Source of the DNA: Sphingomonas sp.
GTDB lineage: Bacteria > Pseudomonadota > Alphaproteobacteria > Sphingomonadales > Sphingomonadaceae
DNA length: 6,806 bases
NCBI GenBank assembly: GCA_030824725.1
Contig: JAPJRE010000217.1
Location: forward strand, 1-6,806
Direction: 5' to 3'
The notes beneath the pieces are model-generated. The model had not been told where the DNA came from. It searched no databases and saw only the letters and a list, made by a program, of their open reading frames with translations. Position numbers and translations under genes: made by a program. How positions within the stretch are numbered: the first letter of the stretch is position 1; every line of letters begins with the position of its first letter. Shown here in pieces: positions 1-5,327 of the stretch.

Positions 1-45
1 TCACCCATCATGCCGACCGGCACTCGAAGCCGCCTTTTTCAACAC

Positions 46-148
46 AATCCACCACCTTCGGTCATTCGCTGGGGGAAGCTTCCTCAATCCACTGGAATGG
101 CGGCTCTTGGCGCGACCGCTCGGACGAACGGCTGAAGGTGGGTGGATT
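46..148. repeat. Long imperfect inverted repeat (46-68 with 125-148)
   Basis: The arm starting AATCCACCACCTTC at 46 pairs with the reverse complement of 125-148 (AATCCACCCACCTTC and onward) over 23/24 bases, with one unpaired base and three mismatches, two of which would be G-U pairs in RNA. The loop of about 56 bases includes the perfect palindrome GGAAGCTTCC (74-83) and a second copy of CAATCCAC (85-92; first copy 45-52). Confidence 0.45.
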
Positions 149-181
149 CCTGCCTGACTGCTTTCGGGTGACAGAACGCAA

Positions 182-219
182 TAGCTGCCGTTGATCTCAG
201 CTGAGACAGGCGGCAGCTA
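182..219. repeat. Nested 38-base palindrome (cruciform/hairpin)
   Basis: Outer arms TAGCTGCCG (182-190) and CGGCAGCTA (211-219) match perfectly over 9 bases. Inside, separated by 4 bases on each side, is the perfect 12-base palindrome TCTCAGCTGAGA (195-206). Fifteen base pairs could form in one long stem with a symmetric internal loop. There is no T-run, and no gene ends nearby, so a simple terminator is unlikely. Confidence 0.5.
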
Positions 220-447
220 GCGACCCAATCGCGGCCACTCGTTGGCTACGCTCCGCTCCCCAGAAGCAGCCATCCGTTCAGAAAGTGCCGTTTGTTGAAC
301 ACCCGATCACGCTAAGCTCCTGTAAACACCCGTTTATAGATTGCCTGTGCAAACGGCCGCCTGTGTCCAGAAAACGACCGGGGCTGTTGAAAAATGCGCC
401 GCTGGTGGTTGTTGCGGTTGGGGGCGGAATGACACCTCAAGGTTCTG

Positions 448-470
448 CGATCCCGTCTCGCATGGGATCG
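448..470. repeat. Inverted repeat CGATCCC/GGGATCG
   Basis: Perfect 7-base arms at 448-454 and 464-470 with a 9-base loop, in the gene-free stretch upstream of the interrupted plus-strand gene. Function unknown; could be chance in GC-rich DNA. Confidence 0.3.
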
Positions 471-543
471 TTGATCGGGAAAGGCGAAACCCCACTAGCT
501 GGTGCAAATTGACGGACCACGCTGGCTGTATGACAAAGGCGGC

Positions 544-960
544 ATGGGTCACGCGAGGGACAGCACAGGGGCAAAGCGCAGCCTGATCCTGCGAGTAGTC
601 TAGGCCTTATGCCTGTTAGGTGCGACCTATAACCATTGGTGGGCCATATATCACCATGGCTTCGGCTGGGACTATGGCGGGTTTCCGAGGGCAAGTGCTA
701 CGTTCTGGACAACGCTGGCCTTCGTTGATCCCGCTGCCGTGATCCTCCTTTTCGTGCGGCCAAACCTGGGAGTTGCCGCAACGGTCGCGATCATCGCAAC
801 GGACGTGATCCATAACGTCTGGATTGAGGCGCGATACTTCCCTCCTCTACTGCAAACTTTCGCCGCTTCGCCACAGGTGATCGAGCAAATCGCCTTCATG
901 GTGTTTGTGGCGGCAACATGCCCCTTCGCATGGCGCGGTAGGCCGGGATCGGCACCGTAA
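544..960 (+). pseudogene. Four-helix membrane protein gene interrupted by an in-frame TAG
   Basis: Reading one frame from 544 gives 19 residues ending SLILRVV, a TAG at 601-603, then 118 uninterrupted residues to TAA at 958-960. The part after the TAG reads like a genuine membrane protein: ALCLLGATYNHWWAIYHH, then GFGWDYGGFPRASATFWTT. Helices fall near 583-627 (spanning the TAG), 703-759, 769-825 and 880-930. The first hydrophobic helix is split exactly by the stop, and no ATG, GTG or TTG lies in this frame between the TAG and 739, where a GTG would start in mid-helix. A single change TAG to TGG (Trp) would restore the frame. The ATG at 544 has a weak AAGG upstream. Function unknown; from memory it resembles small uncharacterised four-helix proteins of sphingomonads, which I cannot verify. 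Sequencing error is the main alternative to a real pseudogene. Confidence 0.55.
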
Positions 961-1058
961 CGCCTTTCCCGCAAACGAACGGCCAGCGAGATCGCTCGGG
1001 CGTTCTCGGAACCGATCGAATTGCGGGAATGCCGAACGTGCTGTGAAAGCAGACAGCT

Positions 1059-1271
1059 TTAGCGGTTGAGCCTGACACGCAAAAGGTTGGCCGCCACGAT
1101 AGCGCCAAATGTCATCAGAAGGCTTGCGCTAGTAACGTATTGAGTAGCACCAGTGGGAAGTGGGCTGATGCCGCTCGCCGCTCGCAGGGCCATGAAACTG
1201 AGGAGGCCCACGACGAATGTTGCGGTCGGCACTAGCGCGATCTTGATGCACAAGCGATATGCTTTCGTCAT
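1059..1271 (-). CDS. Small two-helix membrane protein, unknown function (70 aa)
   Basis: I do not recognise a family. Two predicted membrane helices (about 8-29 and 45-66) are joined by a short loop (SGISPLPTGATQ); the protein starts MTKAYRLCIK and ends in a basic RVRLNR tail, consistent with a small inner-membrane protein. The start at 1271 is set by an excellent Shine-Dalgarno (GGAGG at 1278-1282, 6-base spacer). An in-frame ATG at 1340 would add 23 polar residues with no such site and is rejected. It follows the 113-aa gene on the same strand after 136 bases, so the two may or may not share a transcript. The hydrophobic pattern plus the ribosome-binding site are the main evidence that it is real. 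Confidence 0.62.
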   Translation of the reverse strand: MTKAYRLCIKIALVPTATFVVGLLSFMALRAASGISPLPTGATQYVTSASLLMTFGAIVAANLLRVRLNR

Positions 1272-1277
1272 TCTAGA

Positions 1278-1282
1278 CCTCC
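1278..1282 (-). promoter_or_regulatory. Shine-Dalgarno for the 70-aa membrane protein
   Basis: Minus-strand GGAGG, 6 bases before the ATG at 1271; decides that start over the upstream ATG at 1340. Confidence 0.6.
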
Positions 1283-1355
1283 GACATCGTTGCTGGCCCG
1301 GTATGTACCACTTGGCGTTGTTGTTCGCTACTTGGTGCATCCGTAGTCGCCAGCA

Positions 1356-1365
1356 TTTCTAGAAA
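1356..1365. repeat. Perfect 10-base palindrome TTTCTAGAAA upstream of the 70-aa gene
   Basis: Located in the 136-base gap between the two small minus-strand genes, 85 bases upstream of the ATG at 1271. The position would suit an operator, but I see no convincing promoter elements near it. Confidence 0.25.
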
Positions 1366-1407
1366 CGATGATCGATCGGGAGCGGCGACCTGACCAGCGA
1401 GCAATAC

Positions 1408-1749
1408 CTACCCGACGTTGCGGCGCAACGTCCTATCGATCAACCAAAAATGCAGAAGCTGGACCGCGACAAGTGTCACACCGGTTCCGACCAACACGGG
1501 AAACACAAGCGCCTCCTGCCCGGCTCGGGTAGGAACATTTAATGCCATGAGTACCTGAAAGCCAAGAACCACAGTCGCCAGTATCGGCATGAAGGCAAGT
1601 GCGACAGATCGAGGTGCGGACCAGTTTACTGCCCCTGTAATTCCCCACTGCATGGGAAGTCGGCTTTCGCTACGGAATCGCATATTCGCGCGGCAAGCCA
1701 AGACGGCGATCATCACGACAAAAACTGCCGAAACCACCAGCATACCCAT
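1408..1749 (-). CDS. Small membrane protein with a DUF1648-like motif (113 aa)
   Basis: Function unknown. Three predicted membrane helices at about 2-19, 49-70 and 82-104. Between the first two, LPMQWGITGAVNWSAPRSVA (31-50) resembles the DUF1648 signature (Leu-Pro, His/Gln-Trp, Gly, Asn/Asp, Trp and Pro spacing), known from the N-terminus of SdpI-type immunity/signal proteins and from many uncharacterised membrane proteins. The C-terminus is basic (DRTLRRNVG). I chose the ATG at 1749 because AGAGGAG at 1757-1763 sits 7 bases upstream; Met3 is an alternative. It is shorter than SdpI (about 200 residues) and has only one DUF1648-like unit, so an immunity role should not be assumed. Its base composition is much less GC-rich than the efflux unit to its right, which suggests a different history. 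Confidence 0.72.
   Translation of the reverse strand: MGMLVVSAVFVVMIAVLACRANMRFRSESRLPMQWGITGAVNWSAPRSVALAFMPILATVVLGFQVLMALNVPTRAGQEALVFPVLVGTGVTLVAVQLLHFWLIDRTLRRNVG
1414..1432 (-). repeat. Perfect 8-base inverted repeat at the 3' end of the 113-aa gene
   Basis: GACGTTGC and GCAACGTC pair perfectly around a 3-base loop. The hairpin lies inside the last codons of the gene (encoding the RTLRRNV tail) and ends 4 bases before its TAG. It could act as a terminator or 3' stabiliser, but no T-run follows (GGGTAGGTATTG). Confidence 0.4.
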
Positions 1750-1756
1750 AGACCGG

Positions 1757-1763
1757 CTCCTCT
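1757..1763 (-). promoter_or_regulatory. Shine-Dalgarno for the 113-aa membrane protein
   Basis: Minus-strand AGAGGAG, 7 bases before the ATG at 1749. Supports expression of this small gene and its chosen start. Confidence 0.6.
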
Positions 1764-1802
1764 ACGCATCGCCGTAGCATATTACAGACATAACGTCTCG
1801 CC

Positions 1803-1816
1803 TTCCTGATTAGGAA
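1803..1816. repeat. Short palindrome TTCCT-N4-AGGAA between the kinase and the 113-aa gene
   Basis: Five-base arms match perfectly around GATT, and 12 of 14 positions are symmetric. It lies about 55 bases upstream of the minus-strand start at 1749, a reasonable position for an operator of that gene. No clear -35/-10 pair could be assigned around it. It could equally be chance. Confidence 0.25.
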
Positions 1817-1872
1817 CCGCGAGCGAGACGGCCAGGGCATTCCCATTGGGATGCTGAAACGGGAAAGCTTGC

Positions 1873-1887
1873 GGCTTCTCAGAAGCC
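1873..1887 (-). terminator. Hairpin downstream of the kinase gene, weak terminator candidate
   Basis: A perfect 6-base stem (GGCTTC/GAAGCC) with a 3-base loop begins about 50 bases past the kinase stop. A second small hairpin (CTCAA/TTGAG, 3-base loop, near 1896-1908) lies between. There is no T-run after the stem on the minus strand (GCAAGCTTTCCC), so intrinsic termination is uncertain. It is nonetheless the best structure found after the efflux/two-component unit. Confidence 0.3.
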
Positions 1888-1939
1888 TCGTTCACTCAAG
1901 TTTTGAGAACTCTGAAGTCGATCGCCAGCGCCTCTCGCT

Positions 1940-3265
1940 CTATTTGGGAAGGCGTATGGTGACACCGAAGGCCCGCTCGGATCGGGACAGAAGCGCATCG
2001 CCGCCATGAGCAACGGCGATGGCGCGAACCAGAGCAAGGCCCAGCCCATGTCCCTCGGTGGTGCGTGACGCTTCGGCGCGGGCGAAACGCTGAAACAGGC
2101 GTTTGGCATCAGCAGGAGCAACGCCCGGACCATTGTCCTCCAGCGTCACTTCAATTGCATCATGCGACACCTTGGCGGAGAGCTTCGCAGCGGTGCCGGC
2201 CGGCGTGTGCCGCAACGTATTCTCCAGAAGGTTCGACAATGCCTGCGCGAGCAGGCGCCGGTCGCCCTCGATATGCAGTCCGGGCATGACGTCGATCGTC
2301 AGCGTATGGCCGGCAGCCTCGAAGTCGGGACGATAAGTTTCGGCCATGTCCTCCAGCAGCGCCGACAGATCGACCGCTCCCAACGCTCGACGTTCAGCCA
2401 ACCCTTCGACCTCGGCGATGCGCAGCAGCGCGGCGAATATCTCCAGCAGATCGTCGGCTTGCCGCCGTGCCGCCTCGATCGCGTCTGTGTCCCCGGTCGC
2501 AGCGCGATCAAGCTGGTTACACAGGCGGGTAAGGGGGGTGCGCAGGTCGTGCGCCACGTCGGTCGACACCTGCCGCAGATTATCCATCAGCGCGGCGATG
2601 CGATCGAGCATCCGGTTGAGCGTGGCGGCGAGGCGATCGAATTCGCTGTCCGACCCGTCGCGCGGCACCCGATGCGCTAGGTCTCCGGCGATGATCGCCT
2701 GCGCCGTGGCATCGATGCGCGACAGGCGACGCCGGGTTAGCCATCCGACCAGCACGGCTGCGCCGATTCCCAGCGCCAGCATCGCCGCAAGCGCGGTGGC
2801 GAACAGCGACGCCAGTGTCCGGTCGATCGCGGCAAGGTCACGTCGATCAGCGACGACGACGAGCATCCCGCCAGGCAGCGGTGTCGCAAGCGCCTGACCG
2901 ACGCCGGTCACGTTGCCGCGTCGGAAGCCGAAATGCTCCTGATAGCCTGGCTCGACCGGCGTCAGCGGCGTGATCGTCGCGGCGATCGGCCGCCCGGCGC
3001 GGTCAACGAGCAGATAATCAAGGCTCGCTTCGTTGCGCGCGTCCTCGCGTAGGTGGATTGCCTCGGACACCGCCGCCAGACCACCTTCGCGCGCTTCTGC
3101 GACGAGCGCGCGGGTCTCCACCGCGACCCGATGGTCCAGTTGCTCCTCCAGTGCCTCGTGCGTCACTTCATAGGCGACGGCACCGATCGCCAGCGTCGCG
3201 GCGCTGAACGCCAGCGCGACAAGCACAACGATGCCGAAGGTCGAGCGCCACAGGCGGGTGAGCAT
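1940..3265 (-). CDS. Sensor histidine kinase with HAMP domain (441 aa)
   Basis: Inner-membrane sensor that autophosphorylates on His and passes the phosphate to the adjacent regulator. Layout: TM1 about 10-33; a periplasmic sensor segment of about 118 residues with no domain I recognise; TM2 about 152-176; HAMP about 177-230; dimerisation/phospho-acceptor helix with the H-box DVAHDLRTPLTRL (His239); then the ATPase with N-box NLLENTLRHTP (Asn345/Asn349), G1 box DNGPGV at 377-382, F-box LFQRF at 390-394 and G2 box GHGLGLALV at 405-413. All catalytic motifs look intact. The start at 3265 directly abuts the regulator's TAG (TAGATG), with a GGGG-rich Shine-Dalgarno about 8 bases upstream. A metal signal is suggested only by the neighbouring pump; I see no His- or Met-rich cluster in the sensor segment that would point to a particular metal. 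Confidence 0.95.
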   Translation of the reverse strand: MLTRLWRSTFGIVVLVALAFSAATLAIGAVAYEVTHEALEEQLDHRVAVETRALVAEAREGGLAAVSEAIHLREDARNEASLDYLLVDRAGRPIAATITPLTPVEPGYQEHFGFRRGNVTGVGQALATPLPGGMLVVVADRRDLAAIDRTLASLFATALAAMLALGIGAAVLVGWLTRRRLSRIDATAQAIIAGDLAHRVPRDGSDSEFDRLAATLNRMLDRIAALMDNLRQVSTDVAHDLRTPLTRLCNQLDRAATGDTDAIEAARRQADDLLEIFAALLRIAEVEGLAERRALGAVDLSALLEDMAETYRPDFEAAGHTLTIDVMPGLHIEGDRRLLAQALSNLLENTLRHTPAGTAAKLSAKVSHDAIEVTLEDNGPGVAPADAKRLFQRFARAEASRTTEGHGLGLALVRAIAVAHGGDALLSRSERAFGVTIRLPK

Positions 3266-3943
3266 CTATTCGCCCCGGATCATGTAGCCAGCACCTCGCA
3301 CCGTCTCGATCGCATCGGCGTCGAAGCCGGCGTTGAGCTTGGAGCGCAGCCGGCTCAGATGCGTCTCGACGATGTTGGTCTTTGGGTCGAAGTCGAAATC
3401 CCACACCCGCTCCAGCAGCATGGTGCGCGTCATTACCCGGCGCGGATTGCGCATCAGCTCGGCGAGCAGCGCGAACTCGCGCGGTTGCAGGGTGACGCGT
3501 CGGCCGTCGCGCTCGACGGTGCGGCGATGCAGATCGAGGACGATATCGCCGACCCGCAGCAGATGCGCGTCATCGCCGCGTGGTGCCGGCCGGCGCGCCA
3601 GCGCATTGAGGCGGGCGGCCAGTTCGGAGAAGGCGAAGGGCTTCACCAGATAGTCGTCGGCCCCGCCCTCCAGCCCCTCGACGCGATCGGCAATCCCGCC
3701 GACCGCGGTCAGCATCAGAACCGGCGTCGCATCGCCCGCCGCGCGCAACGCCTTCACCAGCGCCAGCCCGTCGAGGCCGGGCAGCATCCGGTCGACCACG
3801 ATCGCGTCGAACCCCCCGCCGGTCGCCTGGAACAGCCCGTCGCGGCCATCCTCGCTGACCGCGACCTGATGCCCGGCCTGGCCCATCCCCTGCGCGACGA
3901 AGGCGCGGGTGTCGCTATCATCCTCGACGATCAATATCCGCAT
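3266..3943 (-). CDS. OmpR/PhoB-family response regulator (225 aa)
   Basis: DNA-binding transcriptional regulator activated by phosphorylation, presumably by the adjacent kinase. Receiver domain is residues 1-117: acidic pocket E7/D8/D9, phospho-acceptor Asp51 in VVDRMLPGLDG, Thr79 in LMLTA, and Lys101 in the LVKPF motif. The C-terminal winged helix (about 129-225) has QPREFALLAELM, then the recognition helix region TNIVETHLSRLRSKL and the terminal wing VRGAGYMIR. All key residues are present. I chose ATG 3943 because it opens directly into MRILIVEDD, the standard N-terminus. An open frame reaching 4195 adds 84 residues of shadow from the channel gene. There is no strong Shine-Dalgarno before it, so its translation may depend on the channel gene ending 7 bp upstream. 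It resembles CzcR/CusR-type regulators, which control neighbouring metal-efflux genes; that the target is this operon is inference, since no promoter is visible here. Confidence 0.95.
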   Translation of the reverse strand: MRILIVEDDSDTRAFVAQGMGQAGHQVAVSEDGRDGLFQATGGGFDAIVVDRMLPGLDGLALVKALRAAGDATPVLMLTAVGGIADRVEGLEGGADDYLVKPFAFSELAARLNALARRPAPRGDDAHLLRVGDIVLDLHRRTVERDGRRVTLQPREFALLAELMRNPRRVMTRTMLLERVWDFDFDPKTNIVETHLSRLRSKLNAGFDADAIETVRGAGYMIRGE

Positions 3944-3950
3944 TGCCCAA

Positions 3951-5327
3951 TTATCGCGTAGCGGCGTCGGTTCGCCAACCGCCGCCCAAGGCGCGGAACA
4001 GAGCGACCTCGTTCTGCGACACCGCCAGATCGGACTGGACCTGTTGGAGGGTCGCCGATGCAGCCGCGCGCTGCGCGTCGACCTGAAGCAGGCCGGGCGC
4101 ATCGCCAAGGCGGACCCGGGCAGCGGCCCGCCGCGCATAGGCCTGCGCCTCGCGCGAGGCGGTCGCCAGATCGCGGTTGCGACGGGTTTCGGCATCGTAG
4201 GTCGCCAAGGCCGTCTCGACCTCGCGCAGTGACCGCAGCACCGCCACGTCCCACCCGGCCAGCGCCGCGCGCTCGGTCGCGCGGGCCTGTTCGAGACGTG
4301 CGCGTGCCGGTGCCTGGTTGGGAAAGGCCCAGCTGACGAGCGGCGTCACCGCCGCACTGATCCCGCCGGACAGCAACCCGACAGCCCCGCCCAGATTGAC
4401 CCGTGGATAGAGGTCCGCGCGTGCCACGCCGATCCGTGCGGCCGCGGCGGCAAGGCGGCGCTCTGCTTCGCGCACGTCGGGACGGCGTAGCAGCAGCGCG
4501 GTGCCGTCGCCGACCGGTGCCGCCCCGCGCAGACGGGGCGCGGCGGTGCAGGCGAAGCGGTAGGCGCGCGCTTCGGCGGGCGGGCGCCCCTGCAGCGTCG
4601 CGAGCCGGTACAGCGCATTGGCGCGCTGCGCCTCGAACGGGGCGATGGCGGCACGAGTGGCAGCGGCGATCGTCGCGACCTGCGAGACTTCCAGCGGCGA
4701 CACCTCGCCGGCACGCAACTGCTCGCGCACGAGAGCGACCGAACGGTCCTGCGCCGCAGCGACCTCGCGCGCGGTGGCGATGGCGCGGGTCGATCCGCAC
4801 AGGTCGACATAGGCCAGCACGGTATCGGCAACGACCGCAACGCGCAGTCCGTCGACGACGGCCACTTGCGCCTCGGTATCAGCGCCCGCCGCGGTCGCGG
4901 CCGAGCGAAGCCGGCCGAACAGGTCGAGGTCCCAGCTCGCGGTTGCGGCGATATCGTAATCCGTTGTGGGCACATTGCCCGACGCACTCGGCTGTCCGGC
5001 GGGGTTGTCAACGCCAAGCGCGCTCTCGATCGTCGTCTGCGGCAACCGCGCCGCCCGTGCCTGTCGTAAGGCCGCGCGTGCGCCATCGAGGTTGGCATAG
5101 GCGACCCGCAGGTCCGCGTTGGCGGTCAAGGCCGAGCGCACCAGTCCGTCGAGCACAGGATCGTCATAAAGCCGCCACCAGTCGTCGGGCACCGGCGCGA
5201 TCGAGGCCACCGGAAGCGATGCGAATGCCCCGGTGGCGCTGTCCGGCGCCACAGTGGGCGGTGGCTTGGGCACGCTCATGCAGGCGGATGCGAGTAGGGC
5301 TGCGGCGGGGGCCAGGCGGCGGATCAT
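3951..5327 (-). CDS. Efflux outer-membrane channel lipoprotein, NodT/OprM family (458 aa)
   Basis: Outer-membrane exit duct of the tripartite pump; such proteins form trimeric TolC-like beta-barrels with a long periplasmic alpha-tunnel. Residues 1-16 form a lipoprotein signal peptide (RR, then a hydrophobic stretch and LLASAC, lipidated Cys16; position -3 is Ala rather than the commoner Leu). Family landmarks follow in order: DDWWRLYDDPVLDGLV at 48-63, WDLDLFGRLR at 132-141, LLLRRPDVREAERRLAAAAA at 278-297 opening the second efflux repeat, and the closing VALFRALGGGW at 441-451. Length is normal for the family. I chose the start at 5327 because it has a strong Shine-Dalgarno (AAGGAGG, 5335-5341, 7-base spacer), gives an intact signal peptide and overlaps the pump gene's stop as ATGA. 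The open frame continues further upstream to 5834, but that part is a shadow of the pump gene. The regulator gene follows 7 bp downstream. The trimeric duct role is family knowledge. Confidence 0.94.
   Translation of the reverse strand: MIRRLAPAAALLASACMSVPKPPPTVAPDSATGAFASLPVASIAPVPDDWWRLYDDPVLDGLVRSALTANADLRVAYANLDGARAALRQARAARLPQTTIESALGVDNPAGQPSASGNVPTTDYDIAATASWDLDLFGRLRSAATAAGADTEAQVAVVDGLRVAVVADTVLAYVDLCGSTRAIATAREVAAAQDRSVALVREQLRAGEVSPLEVSQVATIAAATRAAIAPFEAQRANALYRLATLQGRPPAEARAYRFACTAAPRLRGAAPVGDGTALLLRRPDVREAERRLAAAAARIGVARADLYPRVNLGGAVGLLSGGISAAVTPLVSWAFPNQAPARARLEQARATERAALAGWDVAVLRSLREVETALATYDAETRRNRDLATASREAQAYARRAAARVRLGDAPGLLQVDAQRAAASATLQQVQSDLAVSQNEVALFRALGGGWRTDAATR

Larger units (their letters stand above)
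29..400. repeat. Pair of 16-base imperfect inverted repeats (29-44 and 385-400)
   Basis: The left arm GCCGCCTTTTTCAACA and the reverse complement of the right arm, GGCGCATTTTTCAACA, agree at 14 of 16 positions, with a perfect 10-base core. The arms are 340 bases apart and face each other, as the terminal repeats of a small non-autonomous element or IS relic would. No flanking target-site duplication is visible. Confidence 0.35.
1..540. other. Gene-free, repeat-rich region; possible mobile-element remnant
   Basis: No frame on either strand gives a protein I can support; the short open frames overlap each other on both strands and lack ribosome-binding sites. What stands out is structure: paired inverted repeats at 29-44/385-400 and 46-68/125-148, a nested palindrome at 182-219, a palindrome GGAAGCTTCC at 74-83 and a stem at 448-470. 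GC content is visibly lower than in the efflux unit. No transposase fragment was recognised, so an insertion-sequence origin is a guess. Confidence 0.4.

Noticed and set aside
298..336. Direct repeat AACACCCG (298-305, 325-332) and TAAAC/GTTTA stem (323-336)
   Set aside because: Only two copies of a short repeat and a 5-base AT-rich stem; not enough for iterons or a CRISPR-like array.
285..586. Overlapping short open frames on both strands
   Set aside because: Several frames are open across the same bases with no ribosome-binding site, and none has a family I can name; the region is better described by its repeats.
601..603. TAG as a recoded (sense) codon
   Set aside because: TAG ends the kinase, the regulator and the 113-aa gene in this window, and no pyrrolysine-type machinery is visible.
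739..960. Plus-strand gene starting at GTG 739
   Set aside because: This start falls within a predicted helix and discards a protein-like upstream segment in the same frame; the interrupted longer gene is the better explanation.
672..974. 100-residue minus-strand open frame opposite the interrupted plus-strand gene
   Set aside because: It lacks a ribosome-binding site and a coherent hydrophobic pattern, whereas the plus-strand frame gives ordered membrane helices and a Trp/Tyr-rich conserved-looking segment.
985..996. Short palindrome AGCGAGATCGCT
   Set aside because: Five-base arms with a 2-base centre are common by chance and cannot form a sensible hairpin loop.
1040..1060. GCTGT/ACAGC stem followed by TTT as a terminator between converging genes
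   Set aside because: Only 5 pairs with an 8-base loop and three T residues; too weak to call.
3053..3961. 302-residue plus-strand open frame
   Set aside because: Antisense to the regulator and kinase, which both have complete domain sets; no family resemblance and no membrane or domain pattern of its own.
3944..4195. 84-residue extension of the response regulator
   Set aside because: It overlaps the channel gene; receiver domains begin at the MRILIVEDD position, which corresponds to 3943.
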